A stretch of DNA of 64,000 nt. Origin: Pseudomonas aylmerensis (GTDB taxonomy: Bacteria; Pseudomonadota; Gammaproteobacteria; Pseudomonadales; Pseudomonadaceae). This document shows positions 1 to 9,019 of the stretch, in pieces. Below the pieces are notes generated by a model that saw nothing but the letters and a program-made list of their open reading frames with translations, did no database searches and had not been told where the DNA came from. Made by a program: the position numbers and the translations under genes. Positions within the stretch are counted from its first letter, which is position 1, and every line of letters begins with the position of its first letter. The stretch lies in the NCBI RefSeq assembly GCF_001702265.1, contig NZ_MAUE01000003.1, forward strand, positions 117,817 to 181,816, given 5' to 3'.

Positions 1-546
1 TACAAGCTCGATCACATGCAACTGCGCCACGAGAAGTTCGACGGCAGCATGAGCCGGGTGATCAACCGCGAAGTCTTCGTTCGCCACGACGCCGTGTGTG
101 TGCTGCCCTACGATCCACAGCGCGACGAAGTGGTGCTGAACGAGCAATTCCGCGTCGGCGCCCTCGGCCGTACCGACAACCCGTGGCTGATCGAGATGGT
201 CGCCGGCCTGATCGACAAGGACGAGCAACCCGAGGAGGTTGCGCACCGCGAGGGCGAGGAGGAAGCTGGGCTGACATTCTCGGCGCTGTGGCCGATCACG
301 CGATATTTCCCGTCGCCCGGCGGCAGTACTGAATATGTGCACTTGTACCTGGGCCGCTGCAACAGCGCCGGTGTAGGTGGCGTCCATGGATTGGAAGAAG
401 AAGCTGAAGACATCCGCGTCACCACCTGGGCCTTCGAAGATGCCCTGCAGGCGGTGCGCGACGGCAGAATTTCCAATGCAGCCAGCATCATTGCCCTGCA
501 GTGGCTTGCGCTTAATCGCGCGGAAGTGAGGGGGTTATGGCAGTAA
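1..546 (+). CDS. nudF: ADP-ribose pyrophosphatase (Nudix hydrolase), 5' end outside the window
   Basis: Hydrolyses ADP-ribose to AMP and ribose 5-phosphate in the cytoplasm. The frame is open to the first base of the window and reads YKLDHMQLRHEKFDG, which fits the interior of NudF, so roughly 25 N-terminal residues are missing. The ATG at 16 is internal and not the real start. The Nudix box is visible as AGLIDKDEQPEEVAHRE followed by GEEEAGL, keeping the RE..EE.G metal-binding core. The 181 visible residues fit a family length near 205. The stop overlaps the next gene by 10 bases, which suggests translational coupling. Its position ahead of cpdA, yqiA and parE is the usual Pseudomonas arrangement. 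Confidence 0.93.
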   Translation, partial: YKLDHMQLRHEKFDGSMSRVINREVFVRHDAVCVLPYDPQRDEVVLNEQFRVGALGRTDNPWLIEMVAGLIDKDEQPEEVAHREGEEEAGLTFSALWPITRYFPSPGGSTEYVHLYLGRCNSAGVGGVHGLEEEAEDIRVTTWAFEDALQAVRDGRISNAASIIALQWLALNRAEVRGLWQ

Positions 547-986
547 AGGCACGTGAACGCTATCGAGTCGACCTGATCGGGTTGCAAGCCGCCTGCGAGG
601 CTAATTACGCGCGGCTGATGCGCCTGCTTCCCGACATGCGCCACACGCCAGAGGCGCGGCGCATCGGTGTCACCCATGGGGACCAGATGCTCGGAGTGCT
701 GGCGCTGGAAGTCATCGTCAACTGTCCGTACACCACCACCCTGCGGGTGCGCCAGGAGCACAGCCTGCCCTGGCTGCCGGTGCCACAGCTGGAAGTGCAG
801 GTGTACCACGACGCGCGAATGGCCGAAGTGATCAGCGCGGAACATGCACGACGCTTTCGCAGCATCTATCCTTACCCCAACGTGTTCATGCACCAGCCCG
901 ATGAGAAAGCACAACTGAATGTGTTCCTCGGCGAATGGTTGAGCCACTGCCTGGCCCTGGGCCATGAGTTTGAAGTTGTGCGGTAG
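537..986 (+). CDS. DUF1249 domain protein (YqiB-like)
   Basis: A 149-residue soluble protein of the DUF1249 family, whose biochemical role is not established. The ATG lies inside the end of nudF (10-base overlap), and the GGGGG tract at about 529-534 can serve as ribosome binding site. Visible features are a conserved N-terminal stretch (YRVDLIGLQAACEANYARL), a middle segment with a repeated beta pattern (TTTLRVRQE, LEVQVYHDARMAEV) and a C-terminal NVFLGEWLSHCLALG. There is no signal peptide or membrane segment. In gammaproteobacteria the gene sits between nudF and cpdA as here, so a link to nucleotide metabolism is possible from context only. Confidence 0.85.
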   Translation: MAVKARERYRVDLIGLQAACEANYARLMRLLPDMRHTPEARRIGVTHGDQMLGVLALEVIVNCPYTTTLRVRQEHSLPWLPVPQLEVQVYHDARMAEVISAEHARRFRSIYPYPNVFMHQPDEKAQLNVFLGEWLSHCLALGHEFEVVR

Positions 987-1084
987 ATGTGAACTGCGTC
1001 AGCTTCCTTAGGTTTCCTCTTTGCGTCCTGCCCCAGCATAATCACGCCAACCCTCCATTCCTGTGATTGCCTTGGGAGAGCGCC

Positions 1085-1900
1085 TTGCCGAGCGTATCCA
1101 CCTTGAACCCTGATGCGCCGGCGTTGCTGGTGCAACTGTCCGACAGCCACCTGTTTGCCGAGGCCGACGGTACGCTGCTGGGCATGAACACCCGTGAAAG
1201 CCTGCAACGGGTGATCGAGTTGGTGCGCCAGCAGCAGCCGCAGATCGATTTGCTGCTGGCCACCGGTGACCTGTCCCAGGACGGCACACTGGAGTCTTAC
1301 CAGCAGTTTCGTCACCTCAGCGAGCAGATCAGCGCTCCGGCGCGGTGGATTCCGGGCAATCACGATGAGCCGCAGATCATGGCTCAGGCGACCACGGGCA
1401 GCGCGCTGCTGGAGCCGGTAGTGGATGTCGGCCATTGGCGCATTACCTTGCTGGACTCCGCGGTACCTGGCTCTGTGCCGGGTTACCTGCAGGACCAGCA
1501 GCTGCAACTGCTGGCTCAGGCCTTGAGCGAAGCTCCGAACCGCCATCACCTGGTGTGCTTTCACCATCACCCGGTGCCCATCGGTTGCGCGTGGATGGAG
1601 CCCATTGGCTTGCGCAACCCCGAGGCTTTGTTTGCCGTGCTCGACCGTTTCCCGCAGGTGAGGGCAGTGCTCTGGGGTCACGTGCACCAGGAGATCGACC
1701 GCGAGCGCAATGGCGTACGCCTGCTGGCCTCACCGTCGACCTGCATCCAGTTCGCGCCGGGCAGTGAGGATTTCCAGGTCAGCGAGCAGGCGCCGGGCTA
1801 CCGCTGGCTGCGCCTGCATGCCGACGGACGGTTGGAGACCGGCGTAGAGCGCGTCGAAGGCTTCGCCTTTACCATCGATTACGGCAGCAACGGCTATTAA
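1085..1900 (+). CDS. cpdA: 3',5'-cyclic AMP phosphodiesterase
   Basis: Class III cyclic nucleotide phosphodiesterase that hydrolyses cAMP to AMP and so lowers cAMP available to Vfr/CRP-type regulators. The binuclear metal site is complete: LSDSHLF (Asp20, His22), GDLSQDG, GNHDE, CFHHHP and GHVHQE. I place the start at the TTG at 1085 (MPSVSTLNP, 271 residues) because GGGAGAG lies four bases upstream at 1074-1080. A further in-frame TTG at 1067 would add six residues. The gap of 98 bases after the DUF1249 gene leaves room for a promoter. The same order, cpdA followed by yqiA and parE, is conserved in Pseudomonas. Confidence 0.95.
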   Translation: MPSVSTLNPDAPALLVQLSDSHLFAEADGTLLGMNTRESLQRVIELVRQQQPQIDLLLATGDLSQDGTLESYQQFRHLSEQISAPARWIPGNHDEPQIMAQATTGSALLEPVVDVGHWRITLLDSAVPGSVPGYLQDQQLQLLAQALSEAPNRHHLVCFHHHPVPIGCAWMEPIGLRNPEALFAVLDRFPQVRAVLWGHVHQEIDRERNGVRLLASPSTCIQFAPGSEDFQVSEQAPGYRWLRLHADGRLETGVERVEGFAFTIDYGSNGY

Positions 1901-2035
1901 CGGCGGTAAACACCGCCATCACCGGCAAGCCAGCGCCCGCAGTGGATCTTCTGTGTCCTTCAGATAGAGGGACTCACATGCCACCCCGATCCCTGTAAAC
2001 TGCGCCTTTTTTGGCGCAAGCATGGAGAGCCCGGC

Positions 2036-2644
2036 ATGTCCGCTTCGATCCTGTATATCCACGGTTTCAACAGCGCGCCCGCATCCAACAAGGCCCGCCA
2101 GTTGGTGACCGTGATGGACAACCTTGGCCTGGGCGACCAACTGCGTGTGCCGGCCCTGCATCACCATCCCCGTCAGGCAATTCCTCAATTGGAGGAAGCC
2201 ATTGCCCTGCTGGGGCGGCCACTGCTGGTCGGCAGCTCACTCGGCGGCTACTATGCAACCCATCTTGCCGAACGCCATGGCCTGAAGGCGCTGCTGGTCA
2301 ACCCGGCGGTCAGCCCCCACCGGATGTTCGACGGTTACCTGGGCACCCAGAAGAACCTCTACACCGATGAAACCTGGGAATTGACCCATGATCACGTCGC
2401 GGCGCTGGCCGAGCTGGAAGTACCGGCGCCCCAGGATGCCGCGCGGTATCAGGTGTGGTTGCAGACCGGCGATGAAACACTGGATTATCGCCTCGCCCAG
2501 CAGTATTACCGGGCCTGTGCCTTGCGCATCCAGGCCGGTGGCGACCATGGTTACCAGGGCTTCGCCCAGCAATTGCCGGCGCTGCTCAGCTTTGCCGGCA
2601 TTGGCGCAGATCAGTATCAATCCTTCGACTTTGCAGCACTGTAA
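2036..2644 (+). CDS. yqiA: YqiA/YcfP-family alpha/beta-fold esterase
   Basis: A 202-residue alpha/beta hydrolase of the UPF0227/YqiA family, reported in Escherichia coli to hydrolyse short acyl esters. The N-terminus ILYIHGFNSAP supplies the oxyanion-hole HG motif. The nucleophile elbow is GSSLGGYYA (Ser in GxSxG), and the late HGYQGF carries the probable catalytic His. The physiological substrate is unknown. The ATG at 2036 follows GGAGAGC by six bases. The gene ends 44 bases before parE and is probably co-transcribed with it. Confidence 0.9.
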   Translation: MSASILYIHGFNSAPASNKARQLVTVMDNLGLGDQLRVPALHHHPRQAIPQLEEAIALLGRPLLVGSSLGGYYATHLAERHGLKALLVNPAVSPHRMFDGYLGTQKNLYTDETWELTHDHVAALAELEVPAPQDAARYQVWLQTGDETLDYRLAQQYYRACALRIQAGGDHGYQGFAQQLPALLSFAGIGADQYQSFDFAAL

Positions 2645-2688
2645 AGTCGCAGGTCACTTTTTAATCGAACGACTCACGACGAGACCCC

Positions 2689-4596
2689 ATGGCCACTCCC
2701 AGCGCTAGCTCTTATAACGCCGACGCCATCGAAGTCCTCTCGGGCCTCGACCCGGTGCGCAAACGCCCCGGCATGTACACCGACACCAGCCGGCCGAACC
2801 ACCTTGCCCAGGAAGTCATCGACAACAGCGTCGACGAAGCCTTGGCCGGCCACGCCAAGTCGGTGCATGTCATTCTCCACGCTGACCACTCCCTGGAAGT
2901 GTCCGACGATGGTCGCGGCATGCCCGTGGATATTCACCCGGAAGAGGGCGTCTCGGGCGTCGAGCTGATCCTCACCAAGCTGCACGCCGGCGGCAAGTTC
3001 TCCAACAAGAACTACCAGTTCTCCGGTGGCTTGCACGGTGTGGGTATTTCGGTGGTCAACGCCCTGTCGACCCTGGTGCGGGTCAAGGTCAAGCGCGACG
3101 GCAACGAATACGAAATGACCTTCGCCGATGGCTATAAAGCCACCGACCTGGCTGTGATCGGCACCGTGGGCAAGCGCAACACCGGTACCAGCGTGTACTT
3201 CGCCCCGGACCCGAAATACTTCGATTCGCCAAAATTCTCCATCAGCCGCCTCAAGCACGTGCTCAAGGCCAAGGCCGTGCTGTGCCCGGGCCTGCTGGTC
3301 ACCTTTGAAGACAAAGGCACCGGCGAGAAGGTCGAGTGGCACTACGAAGACGGTCTGCGCTCCTACCTGGAAGATTCCGTCAGCGAGTTCGAACGCCTGC
3401 CCAACGAGCCGTTCTGCGGCAGCCTGGCCGGTAATAAAGAAGCCGTCGACTGGGCGCTGCTGTGGTTGCCGGAAGGCGGCGACAGCGTGCAGGAAAGCTA
3501 TGTCAACCTGATCCCGACCGCCCAGGGCGGTACCCACGTCAACGGTTTGCGCCAGGGCCTGCTGGATGCCATGCGCGAGTTCTGCGAATACCGCAGCCTG
3601 TTGCCGCGCGGCGTGAAGCTGGCGCCGGAAGACGTGTGGGAGCGCATCGCGTTCGTGCTGTCGATGAAGATGCAGGAGCCGCAGTTCTCCGGCCAGACCA
3701 AAGAGCGGCTGTCGTCCCGCGAGGCGGCGGCGTTTGTCTCCGGCGTGGTCAAGGACGCCTTCAGCCTGTGGCTCAACGAACACCCGGAACTGGGCCTGGC
3801 CCTGGCCGAACTGGCGATCAACAACGCCGGCCGCCGTCTGAAGGCCAGCAAGAAGGTCGAGCGCAAGCGCATCACCCAAGGCCCGGCGCTGCCTGGCAAG
3901 CTCGCCGATTGCGCCGGGCAGGACCCGATGCGGTCCGAACTGTTCCTGGTCGAGGGTGACTCCGCCGGTGGTTCCGCCAAGCAAGCGCGGGACAAGGAGT
4001 TCCAGGCGATCCTGCCGTTGCGCGGCAAGATCCTCAACACCTGGGAAGTCGATGGCAGCGAAGTGCTGGCCAGCCAGGAAGTGCACAACATTGCCGTCGC
4101 CATCGGCGTCGATCCGGGCGCTGCAGACATGAGCCAGCTGCGCTACGGCAAGATCTGCATCCTCGCCGACGCCGACTCCGACGGCCTGCACATCGCGACC
4201 TTGCTGTGCGCGCTGTTCGTGCAGCACTTCCGCCCGTTGGTCGACGCCGGTCACGTCTACGTCGCCATGCCGCCGCTTTACCGTATCGACCTGGGCAAGG
4301 AAATCTACTACGCCCTCGACGAGGCCGAGCGCGATGGCATCCTCGACCGCCTGGTCGCCGAGAAGAAACGCGGCAAGCCACAGGTCACGCGATTCAAAGG
4401 CCTGGGTGAAATGAACCCGCCGCAACTGCGCGAAACCACCATGGACCCGAACACTCGGCGCCTGGTGCAGTTGACGCTGGGCGAAGACTTCGCCGAAACC
4501 TCGGAAATGATGGACATGCTGCTGGCCAAGAAACGCGCGCCGGACCGCAAGTCCTGGCTGGAATCCAAAGGCAATCTGGCCGAGGTTCTGGGCTGA
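2689..4596 (+). CDS. parE: DNA topoisomerase IV subunit B
   Basis: ATPase subunit of topoisomerase IV, which decatenates daughter chromosomes. The 635 residues match the usual length. The GHKL ATPase is seen in VIDNSVDEALAG (Bergerat Glu/Asn), DDGRGMP and GGLHGVG. The TOPRIM domain shows FLVEGDSAGGSAKQARD (around residue 420) and ILADADSDGLH (around 490), with the acidic metal-binding triad intact. The C-terminus has MDPNTRRL. The ATG at 2689 is not preceded by a strong ribosome binding site (GACGAGACC). The stop codon overlaps the next ATG by one base, so the following gene is translationally coupled. Confidence 0.98.
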   Translation: MATPSASSYNADAIEVLSGLDPVRKRPGMYTDTSRPNHLAQEVIDNSVDEALAGHAKSVHVILHADHSLEVSDDGRGMPVDIHPEEGVSGVELILTKLHAGGKFSNKNYQFSGGLHGVGISVVNALSTLVRVKVKRDGNEYEMTFADGYKATDLAVIGTVGKRNTGTSVYFAPDPKYFDSPKFSISRLKHVLKAKAVLCPGLLVTFEDKGTGEKVEWHYEDGLRSYLEDSVSEFERLPNEPFCGSLAGNKEAVDWALLWLPEGGDSVQESYVNLIPTAQGGTHVNGLRQGLLDAMREFCEYRSLLPRGVKLAPEDVWERIAFVLSMKMQEPQFSGQTKERLSSREAAAFVSGVVKDAFSLWLNEHPELGLALAELAINNAGRRLKASKKVERKRITQGPALPGKLADCAGQDPMRSELFLVEGDSAGGSAKQARDKEFQAILPLRGKILNTWEVDGSEVLASQEVHNIAVAIGVDPGAADMSQLRYGKICILADADSDGLHIATLLCALFVQHFRPLVDAGHVYVAMPPLYRIDLGKEIYYALDEAERDGILDRLVAEKKRGKPQVTRFKGLGEMNPPQLRETTMDPNTRRLVQLTLGEDFAETSEMMDMLLAKKRAPDRKSWLESKGNLAEVLG

Positions 4597-5591
4597 TGCG
4601 CACAGGTTTCGCCCTGGCGAGCCTGATGTTGAGCGGGTTGGCGGCCACTCCGGTGGTCGCCGCGCCCGTGGCAGAGCTGAAACTGGTGTCCGAACACGCG
4701 GTGGACGGCATGCGCGGCGGTAACCTGTCGGGGTTGGCGCTGTGTGGCAAGGCGTTGTGGACGGTTTCCGACCGCGACGACGACCAGATCTACCGCCTGG
4801 ATATCAGCGCGCCGACCTGGCAGGCCGAAACCGTCAAGATCGAGGTGCCGCCGGTGCCGGAGTCCGGGTTGCCCTGGGGCTTGCGTTCGCGCACCAAGGC
4901 TGCTTCGTTCATTCGCGGTGGCGACCTGGATTTTGAGGGCATCAGCTGCGATGCAGCGGGCAACCGCTACATTGTCAGCGAAGCCCATGCCGCTGTGCTG
5001 CAAGTGCCGGTGGACGGTGCGCCTGAGTGGCTGAAAATTGCCCCGGGCATGGTCCGTGAAGCCCGCGCCAGCGGCATGTTGCTGCACTTCAATGCCTTGT
5101 TTGAAGGCTTGGCGGTGAACCCCGAGGGCAACCAGATCTGGCTGGCTGCCGAGCGTGAGCGGCGCGGCCTGATTTCCATCAAGCGCCCGCAAAGCCTGTG
5201 GGACTGTGATGGCCCTTGTGTGCTGTTGAGCGAGGCCGGGCAGGAAGTGCAGCCGGCGCAGTTCACCAATGCCAAGGCCGTTTCGAAGGATTTTGCCGAC
5301 CTGGCCCTGTTCAACGGCAAGCTGTTTACCCTGGAGCGCAACGCGTTCCAGATTTGCCGGCGCGATGCGGTCACGGCCAAAGTCGAGCTGTGCTGGTCGT
5401 TCGCCGACGAGACCCTGACGCCCGAGCGCCGCTATGCCCAGCCTTACGGCCTGGCCGAAGCCCTGGTGGTGGACGCGGACGGTGCGTGGATCGGCATCGA
5501 CAACAATTTCGGCCCTCGCGCCGATGGTGAAAAGCGCCCGGTGGTCTATCGTTTTGCCGCCCCGGCCGGTGGCTGGAGCGCCCAGCCATGA
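4596..5591 (+). CDS. Phytase-like domain secreted protein
   Basis: A 331-residue exported protein with a signal peptide (MRTGFALASLMLSGLAATPVVA, cleavage near residue 22) and a beta-propeller-like body of the esterase-like activity of phytase family (PF13449 type). Visible family features are LSGLALCGKALWTVSDRDDDQIY, GGDLDFEGISCD, FNALFEGLAVNP and GAWIGIDNNFG. The recurring acidic turns resemble metal sites of phytase propellers, but true phytase activity is not established for this branch. It shares one base with parE and lies upstream of parC, a position conserved in Pseudomonas though no functional link to topoisomerase IV is known. Confidence 0.85.
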   Translation: MRTGFALASLMLSGLAATPVVAAPVAELKLVSEHAVDGMRGGNLSGLALCGKALWTVSDRDDDQIYRLDISAPTWQAETVKIEVPPVPESGLPWGLRSRTKAASFIRGGDLDFEGISCDAAGNRYIVSEAHAAVLQVPVDGAPEWLKIAPGMVREARASGMLLHFNALFEGLAVNPEGNQIWLAAERERRGLISIKRPQSLWDCDGPCVLLSEAGQEVQPAQFTNAKAVSKDFADLALFNGKLFTLERNAFQICRRDAVTAKVELCWSFADETLTPERRYAQPYGLAEALVVDADGAWIGIDNNFGPRADGEKRPVVYRFAAPAGGWSAQP

Positions 5592-5664
5592 GCCACGCCC
5601 TTTTTGAATCGAATCAGCGCAGCGGCAGTTCCGCTGCGCCTTACCCAATAATGATGAGGCCCGC

Positions 5665-7929
5665 ATGAGTGACATCCTCGCAGACAGCTTAGATGGCGTA
5701 GAACGCCGGTCGCTGGCTGACTTCACCGAAAATGCCTACCTCAACTACTCCATGTACGTGATCATGGACCGTGCCTTGCCGCATATCGGCGACGGCCTGA
5801 AGCCAGTACAGCGGCGCATCATCTACGCCATGAGTGAGTTGGGCCTGGACGCCGATTCCAAGCACAAGAAGTCGGCGCGTACCGTCGGTGACGTGCTCGG
5901 TAAATTCCACCCCCACGGCGACTCGGCGTGCTACGAAGCCATGGTGCTGATGGCCCAGCCGTTCAGCTATCGCTACACGCTGGTGGACGGCCAGGGTAAC
6001 TGGGGTGCGCCGGATGATCCGAAATCCTTTGCGGCCATGCGTTACACCGAAGCGCGCCTGTCGCGTTATTCGGAAGTGCTGCTCAGCGAGCTGGGCCAGG
6101 GTACCGCGAACTGGGGCCCGAACTTCGACGGTACACTCGACGAGCCACTGGTGTTGCCGGCACGTTTGCCGAACATCCTGCTCAATGGTACCACCGGTAT
6201 TGCGGTCGGCATGGCCACCGACGTACCGCCGCATAACCTGCGCGAAGTCGCCACCGCCTGCGTCCGTTTGCTGGATGAGCCCAAGGCCACCGTGGAGCAG
6301 CTCTGCGAGCATATCCAGGGTCCGGACTACCCGACCGAAGCGGAAATCATCACCCCCCGCGCCGACTTGCTGAAGATGTACGAGACCGGCAAGGGCTCGG
6401 TGCGCATGCGCGCGGTGTATCACATCGAAGATGGCGACATTATTGTTACCGCGCTGCCGCACCAGGTGTCCGGCGCCAAGGTGCTGGAGCAGATCGCCGC
6501 GCTGATGCAGGCCAAGCCGTCGAAATTGCCGCAGGTCGCCGATCTGCGTGACGAGTCCGACCACGAAAACCCCTGCCGCATCGTGATCATCCCGACCAAC
6601 AGCCGGGTCGACCACGAAGTGCTGATGCAGCACCTGTTCGCCAGTACTGACCTGGAGTCCAGCTACCGGGTCAACGTCAACATCATTGGCCTGGACGGCA
6701 AGCCGCAGCTGAAAAACCTGCGCAACCTGCTGGTGGAGTGGCTGGAATTCCGTATCCAGACCGTGCGCCGCCGCCTGCAATTCCGCCTGGACAAGGTCGA
6801 GCGCCGCCTGCACCTGTTGGACGGTTTGCTGATTGCCTACCTCAACCTGGATGAAGTGATCCACATCATCCGCACCGCCGAGCACCCGAAAGCCGAGCTG
6901 ATCGCGCGTTTCGAGCTGAGTGAGATCCAGGCTGACTACATCCTCGACACCCGCCTGCGTCAGTTGGCGCGGCTGGAAGAAATGAAGCTGCGCGACGAAC
7001 AGGACGCGCTGCTCAGGGAACAAGCCAAGCTGCAGGCCCTGCTGGGCAGCGAAGCCAAGCTCAAGAAGCTGGTGCGCAGCGAGCTGATCAAAGACGCCGA
7101 AACCTATGGCGACGACCGCCGCTCGCCGATTGTCGAGCGCGCTGAAGCCAAGGCCCTGACCGAAACAGAGCTGCTGCCGAACGAGAAAATTACCGTCGTT
7201 CTGTCGGAAAAGGGTTGGGTTCGCTCCGCCAAAGGGCATGATATTGACGCCACTGGTTTGTCGTACAAGGCCGGCGATGGCTTCAAGACCGCCGCTGCCG
7301 GGCGTTCCAACCAGTTTGCGGTGTTTATCGACTCCACCGGGCGCAGTTACTCGGTGCCGGCCCATACCTTGCCATCGGCGCGCGGACAGGGCGAGCCGTT
7401 GACCGGCCGGCTGACGCCGCCGCCAGGGGCGAATTTCGAGTGTGTGCTGCTGCCGGACGACGATGCGCTGTATGTGATCGCCTCCGACGCGGGTTATGGC
7501 TTCGTGGTCAAGGGTGAAGACCTGCAGGCCAAGAACAAGGCGGGCAAGGCGCTGTTGAGCCTGCCGAACAATGCCAAGGTGATCCTGCCGCGGCCGGTGG
7601 ACGATCGCGAGAGCAATTGGCTGGCGTCGGTGACCACCGAAGGGCGTCTGCTGGTGTTCAAGATCAGCGATCTGCCGCAGTTGGGCAAAGGCAAGGGCAA
7701 CAAGATCATTGGTATTCCCGGTGAGCGGGTGGCCAGTCGCGAAGAGTACGTGACCGACATCGCGGTGATCCCGGAAGGTGCCACCCTGGTTCTCCAGGCC
7801 GGCAAGCGCACATTGTCATTGCGCCCAGACGACCTCGAGCACTACAAGGGCGAGCGTGGCCGTCGTGGCAACAAACTGCCGCGTGGCTTCCAGCGGGTGG
7901 ATGCTTTGTTGGTGGAAACACCTGTTTAA
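5665..7929 (+). CDS. parC: DNA topoisomerase IV subunit A
   Basis: Cleavage-religation subunit of topoisomerase IV, partner of ParE. Length is 754 residues. The catalytic tyrosine is Tyr127 in [11 protein letters not shown]. The quinolone-resistance region reads [10 protein letters not shown] with Ser87 and Glu91, the wild-type residues by Pseudomonas aeruginosa ParC numbering, so no classical resistance substitution is present. The C-terminal half carries the beta-pinwheel DNA-wrapping repeats. The start ATG at 5665 follows GATGAGGCCCGC. It is separated from the phytase-like gene by 73 bases and is probably expressed with parE. Confidence 0.98.
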   Translation: MSDILADSLDGVERRSLADFTENAYLNYSMYVIMDRALPHIGDGLKPVQRRIIYAMSELGLDADSKHKKSARTVGDVLGKFHPHGDSACYEAMVLMAQPFSYRYTLVDGQGNWGAPDDPKSFAAMRYTEARLSRYSEVLLSELGQGTANWGPNFDGTLDEPLVLPARLPNILLNGTTGIAVGMATDVPPHNLREVATACVRLLDEPKATVEQLCEHIQGPDYPTEAEIITPRADLLKMYETGKGSVRMRAVYHIEDGDIIVTALPHQVSGAKVLEQIAALMQAKPSKLPQVADLRDESDHENPCRIVIIPTNSRVDHEVLMQHLFASTDLESSYRVNVNIIGLDGKPQLKNLRNLLVEWLEFRIQTVRRRLQFRLDKVERRLHLLDGLLIAYLNLDEVIHIIRTAEHPKAELIARFELSEIQADYILDTRLRQLARLEEMKLRDEQDALLREQAKLQALLGSEAKLKKLVRSELIKDAETYGDDRRSPIVERAEAKALTETELLPNEKITVVLSEKGWVRSAKGHDIDATGLSYKAGDGFKTAAAGRSNQFAVFIDSTGRSYSVPAHTLPSARGQGEPLTGRLTPPPGANFECVLLPDDDALYVIASDAGYGFVVKGEDLQAKNKAGKALLSLPNNAKVILPRPVDDRESNWLASVTTEGRLLVFKISDLPQLGKGKGNKIIGIPGERVASREEYVTDIAVIPEGATLVLQAGKRTLSLRPDDLEHYKGERGRRGNKLPRGFQRVDALLVETPV

Positions 7930-7945
7930 GGTGGTTTAGAGCCCT

Positions 7946-7971
7946 CGATCTACGATTTAACGCGTAGATCG
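7946..7971. repeat. Short inverted repeat after parC
   Basis: CGATCTACG at 7946-7954 and CGTAGATCG at 7963-7971 form a perfect 9-bp stem with an 8-base loop, 17 bases past the parC stop. There is no T-tract, so it is not a standard intrinsic terminator. It may stabilise the parC transcript end or be an operator for the gene at 8104. The rest of 7930-8103 shows nothing else I can name. Confidence 0.45.
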
Positions 7972-8103
7972 ACGCTTTGGCGCTGGAGTCATGGCGCATA
8001 TTCACGGATGATATGGCCTTTCCAGCGCCGGCGTGGCCGAGCGTGTTTAGGTTATTTTTAAGTATTACATTGTGGTTCGCCTTGTGGCAGCCACCTGGAT
8101 GGG

Positions 8104-8814
8104 ATGATGACTGCTCCACGCCTTCCTTTTATTTTCATGCTCGCTGGCCTTTTGGGGCTGGCGGGTTGCAGCACACACCAGCCGGTGTCGCTGTACCAGC
8201 TGGACAGCGGAAGTCCGGCGCAGCCAGCGCAAACCGCTGGCATGGCGGTTTTGCTGGGTCCGGTGGTCGTGGCTGACTACCTGCAACGTGAAACCCTGCT
8301 GCAACGTCAGAACGACGGCAGCCTGCAAGGTTCCACCGATGGTCGTTGGGCGGGCAGTTTGTCCTCCGATATCAACCAGCTGATGTTGCGCCAGGTCGCG
8401 GGTCACCTGGACAGCCAGCGTGTGGTGCTCGCGCCCGCGCCAACCGGCTTTACCCCGGATGTGCAGGTCCTGCTGACCATCACGCGGCTCGACTCCGGCG
8501 CTTCGCAGCCGGCGATCCTCGATGCGCAATGGCGCTTGATCGACCGTCGTGGCCAGGTGCGCGATAACCGCATCGTGCATCTGCAGGAAGAGCACACCGG
8601 CACCACCGCGTCCCAGGTCCAGGCCCAGGGCGTGTTGCTGCAGCATCTGGCACAGCAGTTGTCGGTGGCCCTCAAGCCATTGGCCAACCAGCCGCCGATT
8701 GCCGAGGCCCCGCGCAAGCAAGCCCCGGTACAGGCCAAGCCGGCAGCGCCGGAAAAGCCGAAGATGCCGATGGCTACGCCGATTCGTACGGATATGGAAG
8801 TGTTCAGGTTCTGA
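8104..8814 (+). CDS. PqiC-like ABC-transport auxiliary lipoprotein
   Basis: A 236-residue outer-membrane lipoprotein precursor. The signal peptide ends in a clear lipobox, LLGLAGC, with the lipidated Cys at about residue 22. The body (VSLYQLDSG, VLLGPVVVADYLQRETLLQRQNDGSL, SSDINQLMLRQVAGHL) matches the PqiC/YmbA family, which works with MCE-domain proteins in envelope lipid transport. No PqiA or PqiB gene is nearby, so its partner is not in this window. The C-terminal 40 residues are Pro/Ala/Lys-rich, resembling a flexible periplasmic linker. Start may be 8104 or the second ATG at 8107. Confidence 0.83.
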   Translation: MMTAPRLPFIFMLAGLLGLAGCSTHQPVSLYQLDSGSPAQPAQTAGMAVLLGPVVVADYLQRETLLQRQNDGSLQGSTDGRWAGSLSSDINQLMLRQVAGHLDSQRVVLAPAPTGFTPDVQVLLTITRLDSGASQPAILDAQWRLIDRRGQVRDNRIVHLQEEHTGTTASQVQAQGVLLQHLAQQLSVALKPLANQPPIAEAPRKQAPVQAKPAAPEKPKMPMATPIRTDMEVFRF

Positions 8815-8821
8815 TCTGAAC

Positions 8822-8870
8822 CGCAGACAAAAAAAGGCCCGCTGATTCAGCGGGCCTTTTTTTGTCTGCG
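8822..8870. terminator. Bidirectional intrinsic terminator
   Basis: The stem GGCCCGCTG/CAGCGGGCC at 8836-8856 is flanked by A7 before and T7 after, extended by CGCAGACA/TGTCTGCG. It can terminate the lipoprotein transcript on the plus strand and, facing the other way, the gene ending at 9020. Confidence 0.9.
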
Positions 8871-8894
8871 ATTTGAGTCACGCCGTGGGCTCAA

Positions 8895-8984
8895 TGTGGG
8901 GAGCGGGCTTGCTCGCGAAAGCGGTGTTCAGTCAACGAATTCATTGGCTGATCCTACGCATTCGCGAGCAAGCCCGCTCCCACA
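8895..8984. repeat. REP inverted pair
   Basis: Two head-to-head copies of the TGTGGGAGCGGGCTTGCTCG-type REP (left arm 8895-8919 with one extra G, right arm 8961-8984) around a 41-base spacer. It lies between convergent genes next to a terminator. Confidence 0.85.
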
Positions 8985-9019
8985 CAAGCCCGTTCCTACA
9001 GTCGGCCAAGCGCTGTTCT

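Noticed and set aside
5923..5937. Possible quinolone-resistance change in ParC
   Set aside because: The residues at 87 and 91 are Ser and Glu, the sensitive type. No substitution is present.
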